Shown piece after piece: positions 35,209 to 44,321 of a stretch of 64,000 nt of DNA (the first letter of the stretch is position 1; each line of letters begins with the position of its first letter). The position numbers and the translations under genes are program-made. The notes under the pieces are model-generated. The model was not told the DNA's origin. It saw only the letters and a list, made by a program, of their open reading frames with translations, and did no database searches. The stretch lies in NCBI GenBank assembly GCA_028281005.1, contig JANQKS010000044.1, positions 1 to 64,000 of the forward strand, given 5' to 3'. The DNA comes from Pseudomonadales bacterium (GTDB lineage Bacteria > Pseudomonadota > Gammaproteobacteria > Pseudomonadales > Azotimanducaceae).

Positions 35209-36402
35209 ATGCAACACGCCATCAACACGCGCCCCGCACCACAAACCCTCACCGTTTATCCACTGCTCGCCGACATGGCCGCCGCAGCCGCGGCGGCTGA
35301 CCAAGCACGGTCGTTGTCCGCAAAGCTGGTCGGCCAAATTAAGGCGAATCCGATCATGGCATTTACCGCCGCAGAGGAAATTGGCGGGCTAAATGCGAGC
35401 GTTGCCGCCACCGGCGAAGAGCTGGAAGCGGCCGCCGCATGCTGTACGTCCACCGCTTGGGTGTTGTGGAATCATCTGTGTACTTTTCATTTGTTCGCCG
35501 GCCTGTTAGGGCCAGACAACCAGGGTTTCCTCAGCGAAGTGGTGGCGGCCAAGCAGTGGGTGTGTTTTCCTGCCGGAGCGTCCACCGCCACCCGCGGGGA
35601 GGTGCGCGACAATGAGGTATTGTTAGACGGCAAGGCAGCATTCGGCTCTGGTGCCCGTTATGCCGACTGGGCGGGGGCTTCGTTTATTGTAGACGACCCC
35701 AAAAAACCCAGATTTGCGCTGGTTAACCTGCATCAGGATGGTGTTGTCATCGATGCCGATTGGTTTTCTTTGAGTTTACGTGCCAGCGCCACAGATACGT
35801 TGTACTACAACGAAGCGAAGGTCCCTGCCGCCAACGCTGTCGATTTTCCCTTTAAGTACCGCTTCGCGTTTCGCGACCCGCAACGGCCTATGATCCACCA
35901 TCGCTACCGCGAAGATTGGGTTGGGTTGTCGGATTTGTGGCTGGCGCTGATGGCCGTGGGTGTGGTACAGGCCAATTTGGATGATGTGTGCAGCGGTATC
36001 CAAGACCGTGTTGCCATCATGGGGTTGAAGGTGGCAGAACGCCCCCTAGTGCAGGTGAATCTTGGGCAGGCGCAGGCCAACATCAATGCCGCGCGGGATA
36101 CCGCCATGGCGGCCTGCCGTGAAAGTGATGCTCGTATCGCTGCGGCGCAGATTCCCGACGAAGCGGATTATCTGCGGCAGTTGGCGGCTGCTTCCGCCGC
36201 GCTGCAGTTGTGTGACGAAGCGATGCGGTTGTTGGTGCGGGTGATGGGGGGGAATGGCTTACGGGAAGGACCGGACTTTGAGCGGCGCTTGCGGGATTTT
36301 CAGGCCATGCCCTTACATATCAACGCGCATCAGGATCGGGTGAATGAGAGTGTGGGGCGGCATTTGCTAGGGCTGGGGCGGAAAACCCTTTTTAGGTTTT
36401 GA
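35209..36402 (+). CDS. Acyl-CoA dehydrogenase-family (type 2 C-domain) flavoprotein
   Basis: This protein of 397 residues has the layout of flavin monooxygenases and dehydrogenases of the HpaH/HsaA/DszC kind. Visible parts are ATGEELEAAAACCTSTAWVLW, AGASTATRGEVRDNEVLLDGK, FGSGARYADWAGASFIV and MRLLVRVMGGNGLREG. ATG 35209 is chosen; an in-frame start at 35050 would run back over the DUF349 gene. It starts 25 bp after DUF349. Whether it dehydrogenates or hydroxylates is unknown. Confidence 0.75.
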   Translation: MQHAINTRPAPQTLTVYPLLADMAAAAAAADQARSLSAKLVGQIKANPIMAFTAAEEIGGLNASVAATGEELEAAAACCTSTAWVLWNHLCTFHLFAGLLGPDNQGFLSEVVAAKQWVCFPAGASTATRGEVRDNEVLLDGKAAFGSGARYADWAGASFIVDDPKKPRFALVNLHQDGVVIDADWFSLSLRASATDTLYYNEAKVPAANAVDFPFKYRFAFRDPQRPMIHHRYREDWVGLSDLWLALMAVGVVQANLDDVCSGIQDRVAIMGLKVAERPLVQVNLGQAQANINAARDTAMAACRESDARIAAAQIPDEADYLRQLAAASAALQLCDEAMRLLVRVMGGNGLREGPDFERRLRDFQAMPLHINAHQDRVNESVGRHLLGLGRKTLFRF

Positions 36403-36410
36403 ATCGACCC

Positions 36411-36522
36411 GGCCCGGATAACGGGGGTCATTTTCAAGACCGCTGCGAGTACATCCATGTACGCTGGCGCCTCGCCATCCATGGCTCGGAGCCTCTTGAA
36501 AATGACCCCCGTTATCCGGGCC
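36411..36522. repeat. 112-bp cruciform-like palindromic element
   Basis: Perfect 29-bp inverted arms lie at 36411-36439 and 36494-36522. Inside are two small hairpins, GTACATCCATGTAC (36449-36462) and GCCATCCATGGC (36474-36485), both built on CATCCATG. The element sits between two convergent genes, 8 bp after one stop. It could be a mobile REP/MITE-like repeat and may also act as a two-way terminator. Confidence 0.85.
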
Positions 36523-36615
36523 TAGCATTTTCGAACCACTCAACGCTTCTTCGCCCATCAGCTCCATCATCCTGGGCCCCACACTCTCATTCACCCGATG
36601 CTGATGGGCGTGGGG

Positions 36616-37944
36616 CTAGCCGAGGGTCAGGGTGATACAGGCGCCGCCGAGGTCACTGTCGGTGATGTCGAGGTTACCGGCGTAAAGTTCTACTAACTCA
36701 GCGACGACGGCTAGGCCAATGCCTTGGCCGGATTGCATTTCGTCGAGGCGGCGGCCGCGGCGAAGGACGTCTTTGCGGAGGGCTTCGGGAATACCTTCAC
36801 CATCGTCTTCGATGCGGATAACGGCGCGGGTGCGGTGGTTGGTGCTGCGCCCGACGGTGACACGTACGCTTTGGCGGCAGTATTTAAAGGCGTTTTCTAA
36901 CAGGTTGCCGACAATCTCCATGAAGTCGCGTTCATCGCCGCGAACAATGGCTTGTTCATCGAGGTGGGTGGTGACGGTAATGCCACGTTCCATGTAGGCG
37001 GTCTCTAGCGCGCGCAGCAGGCGCTGGACCAGACCGGCAACAGCGACGGACTGACCCACCACAACAGGGCCGCCGGCGGAGGCTTTGGTCAGCTGGTGGG
37101 TCACGGTGGTTTCCATGCGGTCCAGCTGTTCGCCTACCAGATCACGGTTGACTTGATGGTCCAACAAGCTGTTGCGCACGACGGCCAACGGGGTTTTTAA
37201 GCTGTGTGCTAAGTCATCCAGGGCATTGCGATAACGGCTGCGGCTGCGTTGTTCGTGCTGCACAAAACGGTCCAGATTTTCCGCCAGCCCCTTCAACTCC
37301 TGTGGGTAAGCGGCGCTAAGTTGCTCGCGCTCACCGGATTCCAATTCGTGCACTTCTTCGGCCATGGTGCGCAGCGGCAGTAAACCCCAGCGCAGGGCCA
37401 GCAGTTGTGCAACGATAAACAACACGGTTGCGGCGCCGAGGCCCAGGCCAAGACTGCGCCGGAATTGGTTGATGGCTACTTGAAAGGGGGCGCGGTCGGT
37501 GGCGGCGCCAAATACCACTTGTTCCGTGTCTACATCTTCCCAATACACGGTGTAGCTCAAATGAAATCTCGCCACCTCACCCGCAAGTTCGCGAAACACA
37601 AACAAACCCGGCTGGGAATCCACAATTGGGAAATCAACGGCGGTGGTGACGGCGGAAGGCGAGGTCCAAATGGCGGCGCCGGTGTCGTTGGCCACCTTGG
37701 CGTACAGACCGGAATCCGGTTGCGTGAGCCGCGGTTCGGTCACACCCTGGCTGAAGGTCAGGCGGCCGTCCTGCTCCTGCACCGACCCCATCAAGGAATA
37801 AATCACCAAGCGCAGCTGCTGTTCCGCACCCGCCACCACACTGTCGCGAAAGGAGCGATCCAGTACATAACCGGTGATGGTCAAAAACAGCGCCAACACC
37901 AACGTCGTGGTGATCAGCAGCCGTTTTTGAATGGAGTTATTCAA
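36616..37944 (-). CDS. Sensor histidine kinase (PhoQ-like)
   Basis: This 442-residue membrane kinase has TM1 at about 8-27 (LLITTTLVLALFLTITGYVL), a periplasmic domain, and TM2 near 165-185 (GLGAATVLFIVAQLLAL). The H-box is LAHSLKTPLAVVRN, followed by N-box NLLENAFKYC, G1 EDDGEGIPE and G2 GQGIGLAVV. Its start overlaps the stop of the response regulator by ATGA. Together with the upstream PepSY protein it forms a three-gene signalling operon. Confidence 0.9.
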   Translation of the reverse strand: MNNSIQKRLLITTTLVLALFLTITGYVLDRSFRDSVVAGAEQQLRLVIYSLMGSVQEQDGRLTFSQGVTEPRLTQPDSGLYAKVANDTGAAIWTSPSAVTTAVDFPIVDSQPGLFVFRELAGEVARFHLSYTVYWEDVDTEQVVFGAATDRAPFQVAINQFRRSLGLGLGAATVLFIVAQLLALRWGLLPLRTMAEEVHELESGEREQLSAAYPQELKGLAENLDRFVQHEQRSRSRYRNALDDLAHSLKTPLAVVRNSLLDHQVNRDLVGEQLDRMETTVTHQLTKASAGGPVVVGQSVAVAGLVQRLLRALETAYMERGITVTTHLDEQAIVRGDERDFMEIVGNLLENAFKYCRQSVRVTVGRSTNHRTRAVIRIEDDGEGIPEALRKDVLRRGRRLDEMQSGQGIGLAVVAELVELYAGNLDITDSDLGGACITLTLG

Positions 37945-38612
37945 GCAGCGTTGTCCGTGACAAAGCGATAGCCCTGCCCACGAACGGTTCGGATGTTCTC
38001 TACCGGCGCAATTTTCTTGCGCAGACGGCCAACAAACACCTCGATGACATTGCTGTCGCGGTCAAAATCTTGGTCGTAAAGATGATCAGTCAGCTCGGTT
38101 TTGCTCACCACCCGATTGGGGTTGAGCATCAGGTATTCGAGCACCTTATATTCATAGGCGGTGAGTTCGATGGCACTGCCCGCGACCCGCACCTCTTTTT
38201 TGGCGGTATCAAGCTGCAATTCACCTTGGCTCAACACAGGCGAGGCATATCCGGCGGAGCGTCGGATCAACGCGTTTAAGCGCGCCATGAGTTCTTCCAT
38301 TTGGAACGGTTTGGCCAGGTAATCATCTGCGCCGGCTTCCAAACCCTGCACCTTATCCTGCCAGTGGCCCCGAGCGGTGAGCACCAGAATTGGGAATCCG
38401 CGCTCTTCGGCGCGCAGCCGGGTAATGAGGTCAATGCCGTCAATTTTGGGTAACCCCAAATCTATGACTGCGGCGTCATAGTCGTACTCACGGCCATAGT
38501 AGAGGCCTTCTTCACCATCTTCCGCCGCGTCTACCGCAAAGCCTTCGGTCTGCAGATGTTGGGCCAGCTGTTCACGCAGTGAAGCTTCGTCTTCGACAAT
38601 CAAAGTACGCAT
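37941..38612 (-). CDS. OmpR/PhoP-family response regulator
   Basis: This 223-residue protein has a receiver domain starting MRTLIVEDEASLREQL, the phosphoacceptor Asp in AAVIDLGLPKIDG, and switch residues ILVLTARG and DYLAKPF. The winged-helix DNA-binding domain follows, with VIEVFVGRLRKKI and TVRGQGYRFV. ATG 38612 is the true start, since a longer frame upstream overlaps the PepSY gene. It probably regulates its own operon. Confidence 0.93.
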   Translation of the reverse strand: MRTLIVEDEASLREQLAQHLQTEGFAVDAAEDGEEGLYYGREYDYDAAVIDLGLPKIDGIDLITRLRAEERGFPILVLTARGHWQDKVQGLEAGADDYLAKPFQMEELMARLNALIRRSAGYASPVLSQGELQLDTAKKEVRVAGSAIELTAYEYKVLEYLMLNPNRVVSKTELTDHLYDQDFDRDSNVIEVFVGRLRKKIAPVENIRTVRGQGYRFVTDNAA

Positions 38613-38625
38613 ATCGTCTGCCTTG

Positions 38626-38997
38626 TTATCGCTTTTTGATTCGGCCTTGGTGATCCACCACCACCGTTGTGACACGCTCACCGTCGACCAGCATGCGAAT
38701 CCGATACTCTGTTCCGGAGCTGCGGGTTTTGGGAGTGGCAGAGAGAACGCGGCCGCCGGTATGTTTGCGCGCAATGGCGGTGGCTTTTTCGATTGATATG
38801 CCCGGTGCAGGGGCAAACGAACTGGCTGTACCAGGCGGGACTTTGATGTCGCGAATGTCGCGACTTTCCGCCGCCTGCACCGACCCACCGCCGAGCATCA
38901 CCGCGGCCAGCACCAGCGCACCTAGAGGTTGAGCTAGGCGCCGCTGCAAGGATTGGAATGTCTGTGAAGGGTTGCACATCTCGAAGCCCATTCGCAT
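38626..38997 (-). CDS. Exported PepSY-domain protein
   Basis: This 123-residue protein has a signal peptide (LGALVLAAVMLGGGSVQAAES). The single PepSY domain includes ISIEKATAIARKHTGG, YRIRMLVDGERV and VVVDHQGRI. PepSY proteins of this type sit in the periplasm and can modulate a sensor kinase. It lies 13 bp upstream of the response regulator, so a role as an input or feedback protein of this two-component system is likely but inferred. Confidence 0.8.
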   Translation of the reverse strand: MRMGFEMCNPSQTFQSLQRRLAQPLGALVLAAVMLGGGSVQAAESRDIRDIKVPPGTASSFAPAPGISIEKATAIARKHTGGRVLSATPKTRSSGTEYRIRMLVDGERVTTVVVDHQGRIKKR

Positions 38998-39052
38998 TTA
39001 GCCAAGGCGCCTATTCTACTCTCAAATCCGCGTGTGTGGCCGCTTTGACCGA

Positions 39053-39637
39053 TTACTCTGCCGGACTGACTCGCACCCGTACGCGCAAGGCACGGCCGGG
39101 ATCGTGCGGCATCACGGTCTTATAGGTTTTACCGCCATAGACGTAGGTGACATCGTAGCCGCTGAGGCGCTCTTCTTCGCGGTATTCGTTGACCACATCA
39201 CATACTTGTTCGTGGCGGTATGTGACATGGTTCCCGCGGTGAGGGTAATCACGGTGACGGCGTGCGATATCAGCACCAATGGAGCCGCCGAGCACCGCGC
39301 CCACAACCGTGCCTACTTGTTTGTTGCGCTTTTTATGGCCAACCGCGTTACCCAGGGCACCGCCGATAATGGCGCCTAAAATGGGCCCGGTGGCGGAAGC
39401 ACGCTGATGCTGACCGCGAGGATAAGCCACCCGCTCTGTGCGACATTCTTCAACTGGAACCTGATAAGACACAGTTTCATACACCGGTACCGAGCTGACC
39501 ACACGCGCGCGGTCGTAGGTGGTTGATGCCAAGGTGACGCCCGGTACCAGCAACAAAGGCACCATCCAACGTGCCCAAGTTTTGGCCCGCTTAGGGTGGC
39601 CCTTCGTTAAATTCGATAGTGATTTTACAGCTCTCAT
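39053..39637 (-). CDS. Glycine-zipper 2TM domain envelope protein
   Basis: This 194-residue protein has a basic N-terminus and a signal-like segment (WMVPLLLVPGVTLAS). A glycine zipper follows: GPILGAIIGGALGNAVGH and VGTVVGAVLGGSIGADI. A conserved N-terminal region ends in VPVEECRTERV, and a C-terminal domain contains YDVTYVYGGKTYKT. Such SlyB/Rick17-like proteins reside in the outer envelope. It has its own promoter region upstream of the PepSY operon. Confidence 0.8.
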   Translation of the reverse strand: MRAVKSLSNLTKGHPKRAKTWARWMVPLLLVPGVTLASTTYDRARVVSSVPVYETVSYQVPVEECRTERVAYPRGQHQRASATGPILGAIIGGALGNAVGHKKRNKQVGTVVGAVLGGSIGADIARRHRDYPHRGNHVTYRHEQVCDVVNEYREEERLSGYDVTYVYGGKTYKTVMPHDPGRALRVRVRVSPAE

Positions 39638-39726
39638 TGTTCAGATCTCATTACAGCCAATGTAGGGGCCATATTAGTCAGAACAACTGAACGGCATCTG
39701 AACACCGCAACCGCCCTCGGACACTT

Positions 39727-40635
39727 CTAAATGCCCTGTTCGACGCTATGCTGATCGCCACTTAAAACTGTGACATTGGCCACACGATGATCTGCGTCCA
39801 GCTGCACCACAATACCCGGCGCTTGCGGCGGACACGCCCAGATCCAACGCGTCAGGCGCTCATAATGCTGGATGAAGCGTACTAAAGCGGCATCAGACAT
39901 GCGTTGCCCAGCCGCTATGTGTTGCTCTTGCAAAGTGCGCCAGGCAATCACTTGTTCGAAGCTCGGTACGCGTAGATGTACCCACAAATCGATGTGTCGC
40001 CACAGCGGGACGTAATGGGCACGGATCTGCTCGTTGACATATCGCCGCCAGCGTCTGTCTGGATCTTCACGCGTCTCCAGGGCGTTGCAGGGTGCAAGCA
40101 GCTCAGCGTCCGTTTGCGGTGTCACCCCCACACACCACCCTTCTAAGATGAGCCGTGCAGTGGTCACCTTCACCGTGCCGCTGCGGTCATCTGCGCCTTT
40201 GTCGAAGACCGGCAAAGTGAGGTCAGCGGCACCCGCGTGTACGCGCTCCAACACCTCTCTCAGCCACTTCCAATCGTGGGTGCCTGGCACCCCTCTGGTC
40301 GCCAGCAGCGGATGAACCTCATCCGCCAAGGCGGCACGGTCCGCGGCGGACAAATAGAAATCATCAATCGAACATGCATAAGTTGCGGCGCCTAATTGAT
40401 GGCATGTTCGGCTTAACACTTCACTCAGGGTGGTTTTGCCACTGCCTTGGCTGCCGCTGACGGCTATCACTTTGGCGTCACATGCGTCGATCAAGGCTGC
40501 CAGCAAACAACTCAACTCACGCCAATCCGCATACTCGGTTTGCACCGCGTTCGGTAGGTTGAGCTCGACCGAAAAACTCTGCTGCAACTGCTTTTGCAAA
40601 GCTGCAGCGTCGAATGTACGCATAACAAGCCTCAT
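39727..40635 (-). CDS. D-glycerate 3-kinase-like P-loop kinase
   Basis: This 302-residue protein has a Walker A AVSGSQGSGKTTLSEVL (about residue 57), then SIDDFYLSAADR, TRGVPGTHDW and LPVFDKGADDR, all hallmarks of plant-type glycerate kinase (GLYK) and relatives. It phosphorylates D-glycerate to 3-phosphoglycerate in photorespiratory or serine-linked pathways. ATG 40635 has a GGGGGCT ribosome binding site; ATG 40623 is an alternative. It is divergent from the DoxX gene. Confidence 0.85.
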   Translation of the reverse strand: MRLVMRTFDAAALQKQLQQSFSVELNLPNAVQTEYADWRELSCLLAALIDACDAKVIAVSGSQGSGKTTLSEVLSRTCHQLGAATYACSIDDFYLSAADRAALADEVHPLLATRGVPGTHDWKWLREVLERVHAGAADLTLPVFDKGADDRSGTVKVTTARLILEGWCVGVTPQTDAELLAPCNALETREDPDRRWRRYVNEQIRAHYVPLWRHIDLWVHLRVPSFEQVIAWRTLQEQHIAAGQRMSDAALVRFIQHYERLTRWIWACPPQAPGIVVQLDADHRVANVTVLSGDQHSVEQGI

Positions 40636-40706
40636 ATCAGCCCCCAGCAAATGGGAACCTTTGTTAAAACCACAGTCTAACCAATCCACAAGAGGAGCGA
40701 ACAACA

Positions 40707-41381
40707 ATGCCAAACAACGTTTCCGCGGTCGTGGCGAGTTACGACAACATCGTGGGCTGGATAAGCACACACCTGGGGGGAATCGTCTCGATCCTACTAC
40801 GCCTGATTCTCGGGCCGGTATTGATAGCGGCTGGTTGGGAAAAAATCACCGGCAGCAATTGGCTCAGTCAGGAGATGTTGCCTTTTCCGTTTAGCATCTT
40901 GCCGGTGGAGCTGTCGTGGTTTCTTGCTAGCTGGACAGAATTCCTCGGCGGCATCTGCCTGCTGTTGGGATTGGGGACCCGTTTGTGGGCGATACCGTTG
41001 GCCGTGACTATGTGGGTGGCGGCGGTGTCTGTACATTGGGACAACGGCTGGCCTGCCATCGCACCTTCCAACCCGCCCGCAGTGTGCATCCCGGATTCAT
41101 CGGCGCACCAAGCATCTAACGTATTTGAACGCTACATAAAGTGCTACAACGTCAACGAGCGCACCATCGAAGCCTCCAAACGTTTGGACCGGGCGAAGTC
41201 CATCTTGCGCAAACACGGCAATTTCCGTTACCTCAACGGCAGTGGCAGTATTGTTAAGCTCAATAGCGGTATTGAATTTGCCGCCATTTATTTCGTCATG
41301 ATTTTGGCCTTGTTGATCATAGGTGGCGGACGCTACTTCAGTCTCGACTATTACATCGGTCTACTGCTGCGCCGTGAGTAA
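40707..41381 (+). CDS. DoxX-family membrane protein with a soluble insertion
   Basis: This 224-residue protein has DoxX features: LLRLILGPVLIAAGWEKITG, WTEFLGGICLLLGLGTRLWAIP and a final TM segment IYFVMILALLIIGGGRYFSLD. A hydrophilic stretch of roughly 90 residues (about 110-195), including NVFERYIKCYNV, interrupts helices 3 and 4. The start has a good ribosome binding site (AGAGGAG). Activity is unknown; DoxX proteins are often linked to respiratory or thiol redox partners. Confidence 0.8.
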   Translation: MPNNVSAVVASYDNIVGWISTHLGGIVSILLRLILGPVLIAAGWEKITGSNWLSQEMLPFPFSILPVELSWFLASWTEFLGGICLLLGLGTRLWAIPLAVTMWVAAVSVHWDNGWPAIAPSNPPAVCIPDSSAHQASNVFERYIKCYNVNERTIEASKRLDRAKSILRKHGNFRYLNGSGSIVKLNSGIEFAAIYFVMILALLIIGGGRYFSLDYYIGLLLRRE

Positions 41382-41467
41382 GCCCGATGATTTAGTGTAG
41401 AATCCCGCGCCGCACGGACATCACGATGATCCAGCAGCGCAAGCAACTTAAATATCAAGGAATTGCT

Positions 41468-44314
41468 TTGAAACGCGTACATATCTTCCCTTGGCTGGCC
41501 TTCTCCATGGCCTTTCTGGCGCTGGCTGGTTGCAGTCAGACGGCACCCAGCCCGCAGGTCGGCACGGTGCTGAAGACCGCGGAGATACGCAAAAGTCCAA
41601 ATGACGACCGCGCTTACCGCTACTTAGAGCTGCCCAATAAATTACGTGCGGTGCTGGTGTCGGATCCAGCCACGGAAAAAGCTGCGGCGGCATTGTCCAT
41701 CTACCGCGGCAGCTTTCACGAGCCGCAGAACCGCGCCGGCTTGGCCCACTTCCTGGAGCACATGTTGTTTATCCAGACTGAAGCGTATCCAGAGGTTGAC
41801 GGCTTCCAGAATTTCATCAACGCGAACGGCGGCTCTTCCAACGCTTACACCGCGCTGGATCACACCAACTACTTTTTCAACGTGCAACCCTCGGGCTTTC
41901 GCGAAGGACTCGACCGCTTCGCGCACTTCTTCATCAACCCCACGCTGAGCCCGGAATATTCCCAGCGTGAGAAAAATGCGGTGCATTCCGAATTTAAAAT
42001 GCAATTGAGGGTCGACTCCTGGCGCGGCTATATGGTCGGCAAGCAAGCGCTTAATCCGGCCCATCCTGCGTCTAAGTTCACGATCGGCTCGCTGGAAACG
42101 TTGGATGGAGACATCCACGAAGACCTCAAGGATTTTTTCGAGCGCGAGTATTCTGCAGACCAAATGGGTTTAGTAGCGATCAGCAATGAGAGCTTGAACC
42201 AAATGCAGTCTTGGATCGTGCCCTTGTTTAGTAAGATCGAAAATAAAGACATCGGCCCTGCATACCCAGACATGCCAATTTACACCGACGCTGAACTACC
42301 GGCGCGGGTGGAATACCAAACGCTGAAAGACGGCGCCCGGGTGAGCTATATGTTCCCATTGCCGTCCGCCCGCACACACTACAAAAACAAACCCGAACAA
42401 TACTTCAGCAACATCATCGGTCACGAAGGCAGTGGCAGCCTCTATCAATTGCTTAACAGCTATGGCTGGATCGAAAGCTTAGGTGCTGGTGTCAGTGAGC
42501 TCGATCGCAATACCAGCGCGCTGGCCATCCGCATAAGCCTCACCCCGGAGGGTCGAACCCACATCGAAGAGATTACCGACCTGCTGTTTCATTACATTGA
42601 CCTTATTAAGCAAACACCACCGCAGCAGTGGATGTACGACGAACAAGCCAAAGTGGCTGAAATCGGCTTTCGCTTCCAGGAGAAGTCCCAGCCTACCGGC
42701 TTGGTCTATCAATTAGCACCTCGCCTGGATGAGTATCCGCCGAAAGACCTCTTGGTGGCGCCTTATCTAATGGAGCAGTTTGATGCGCCGACGATTGTTG
42801 AAATGCTCTCCTACATCACGCCAGACAACCTGCTGATGGAAGTATCCGCACCGGATATTGAAGGCAGCCAAACTGAACCGTGGTTTGAAGTGCCCTACAA
42901 CCTAACGCGCGGACCGATCCAACGCACCCCCATCGACAACATCGAACAGGCCCTGGCGCAATTAAGCCTGCCGCAGGAAAACCCCTACCTACCGGATGAC
43001 CTCGCGCTTGAGCCCGCGGACAATCGCGGCATCGAGCGTGGTGTGTCAGAATCCGGTATGGAACTGTGGGTGGATGCGGACGTGGAGTTCGGCAGCCCTC
43101 GCGCCAACATGTTCATTGAGCTCGCAGTCGCCGAAGGGCTGATTACACCCACAGATCGGGCCAAGGCGCAGCTCTACCGGCTGCTGGTAGAAGACGCCAT
43201 GAGTGAGATGACGTATCCAGCATATCTCGCGGGATTGGGGTACAGCCTTTCAGTACCGGACAGCGGCTACCAAATACGCATTGGCGGCTACGCCGACAAA
43301 CAAAAGATACTGCTCGCCACCGTGTTGGATTCTTTGTTGACCGCAAACATCAGCGTTGATCGCTTCGACTCTTTGAAGGCTTCATTGATCAAAGACTGGC
43401 GTAACGCCGCCAAAGAACGGCCCTTTAACCAAGCCTTCACCGCCCTTGCGGACACGTTACGCAGCGGACGCTGGCCGCGTCCGCTGCTGATCGAAGCGCT
43501 TGAGCCGGTCACCTTAGATGACTTAATGAGTTGGCGCGAAGACAAATTGGCAAGCGTAGCCGTGCGTGGGTTGATCCACGGCAACGTAGCCAATGACGAT
43601 GTGACAGCACTGCAAACGTTACTGCAAGAAAAACTAACCGTGACCGAACACAACTTTGTTCGTGCGACCGTGCGTGAGGTCGACGATGCATTGCGATTGC
43701 AGCTTGCGGTGGAACACAACGACGCCTCCATGGTGTTACACGTGCAAGACCCAGACGACAGTTTCGGCAGCCGCGCGCAAAGTTCACTGGCCGCCCAGAT
43801 ATTGCACCAATCTTACTTCCAGCAACTGCGCACCGAGCAACAGCTGGGTTACGTGGTCAGCGTCACCAACCGGCCCATCGCCAAGCGCGGCGGCATTTCC
43901 TTCGTCGTCCAATCGCCGAATACATCCGCCGCCGGCTTAGAGGAGGCCACGCTTGAGTTTGTCGACACGTTCGTCAGCAGCTGGTCGGACATCCCCGCAG
44001 AGGAGTTTGAGTTACACAAATCCGGTCTCATCAATCGGTTGATGGAGAAACCGAAAAACCTCAACGAACGCTCGCAACGCTATTGGGGCGACCTGACCGA
44101 CGAGTGGTACACCTTCGACAGCCGCAATCAGGTTGCCGAACAGGTGGCACAGCTCACCCAAGCCGACATGATGGCGTTTTTTGAAAGACTGCAAACCCAC
44201 CTGCAAACAGAACGTTTGCTGATCTTCACTCAGGGGCAGTTTGCAGAGATTCCGGATCGCGGTCGCTTGCTCACCGACGCAACCCAAAGTTGGGAGGACG
44301 TCCCCGCCAGTTAG
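41468..44314 (+). CDS. M16-family (pitrilysin-like) lipoprotein metallopeptidase
   Basis: This protein of about 948 residues opens with KRVHIFPWLAFSMAFLALAGCSQ, a lipoprotein signal with lipobox LAGC. The zinc motif HFLEHMLF (HxxEH) is followed by the third ligand Glu in REKNAVHSEF. A pitrilysin/insulinase domain continues to the C-terminus (for example QLGYVVSVTNRPIAKRGG). TTG 41468 is chosen because it has a correct AAGGA ribosome binding site and a perfect signal peptide; ATG 41426 would place 14 extra polar residues in front. It is convergent with dinG (8 bp). Confidence 0.92.
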   Translation: MKRVHIFPWLAFSMAFLALAGCSQTAPSPQVGTVLKTAEIRKSPNDDRAYRYLELPNKLRAVLVSDPATEKAAAALSIYRGSFHEPQNRAGLAHFLEHMLFIQTEAYPEVDGFQNFINANGGSSNAYTALDHTNYFFNVQPSGFREGLDRFAHFFINPTLSPEYSQREKNAVHSEFKMQLRVDSWRGYMVGKQALNPAHPASKFTIGSLETLDGDIHEDLKDFFEREYSADQMGLVAISNESLNQMQSWIVPLFSKIENKDIGPAYPDMPIYTDAELPARVEYQTLKDGARVSYMFPLPSARTHYKNKPEQYFSNIIGHEGSGSLYQLLNSYGWIESLGAGVSELDRNTSALAIRISLTPEGRTHIEEITDLLFHYIDLIKQTPPQQWMYDEQAKVAEIGFRFQEKSQPTGLVYQLAPRLDEYPPKDLLVAPYLMEQFDAPTIVEMLSYITPDNLLMEVSAPDIEGSQTEPWFEVPYNLTRGPIQRTPIDNIEQALAQLSLPQENPYLPDDLALEPADNRGIERGVSESGMELWVDADVEFGSPRANMFIELAVAEGLITPTDRAKAQLYRLLVEDAMSEMTYPAYLAGLGYSLSVPDSGYQIRIGGYADKQKILLATVLDSLLTANISVDRFDSLKASLIKDWRNAAKERPFNQAFTALADTLRSGRWPRPLLIEALEPVTLDDLMSWREDKLASVAVRGLIHGNVANDDVTALQTLLQEKLTVTEHNFVRATVREVDDALRLQLAVEHNDASMVLHVQDPDDSFGSRAQSSLAAQILHQSYFQQLRTEQQLGYVVSVTNRPIAKRGGISFVVQSPNTSAAGLEEATLEFVDTFVSSWSDIPAEEFELHKSGLINRLMEKPKNLNERSQRYWGDLTDEWYTFDSRNQVAEQVAQLTQADMMAFFERLQTHLQTERLLIFTQGQFAEIPDRGRLLTDATQSWEDVPAS

Positions 44315-44321
44315 CAAACCG

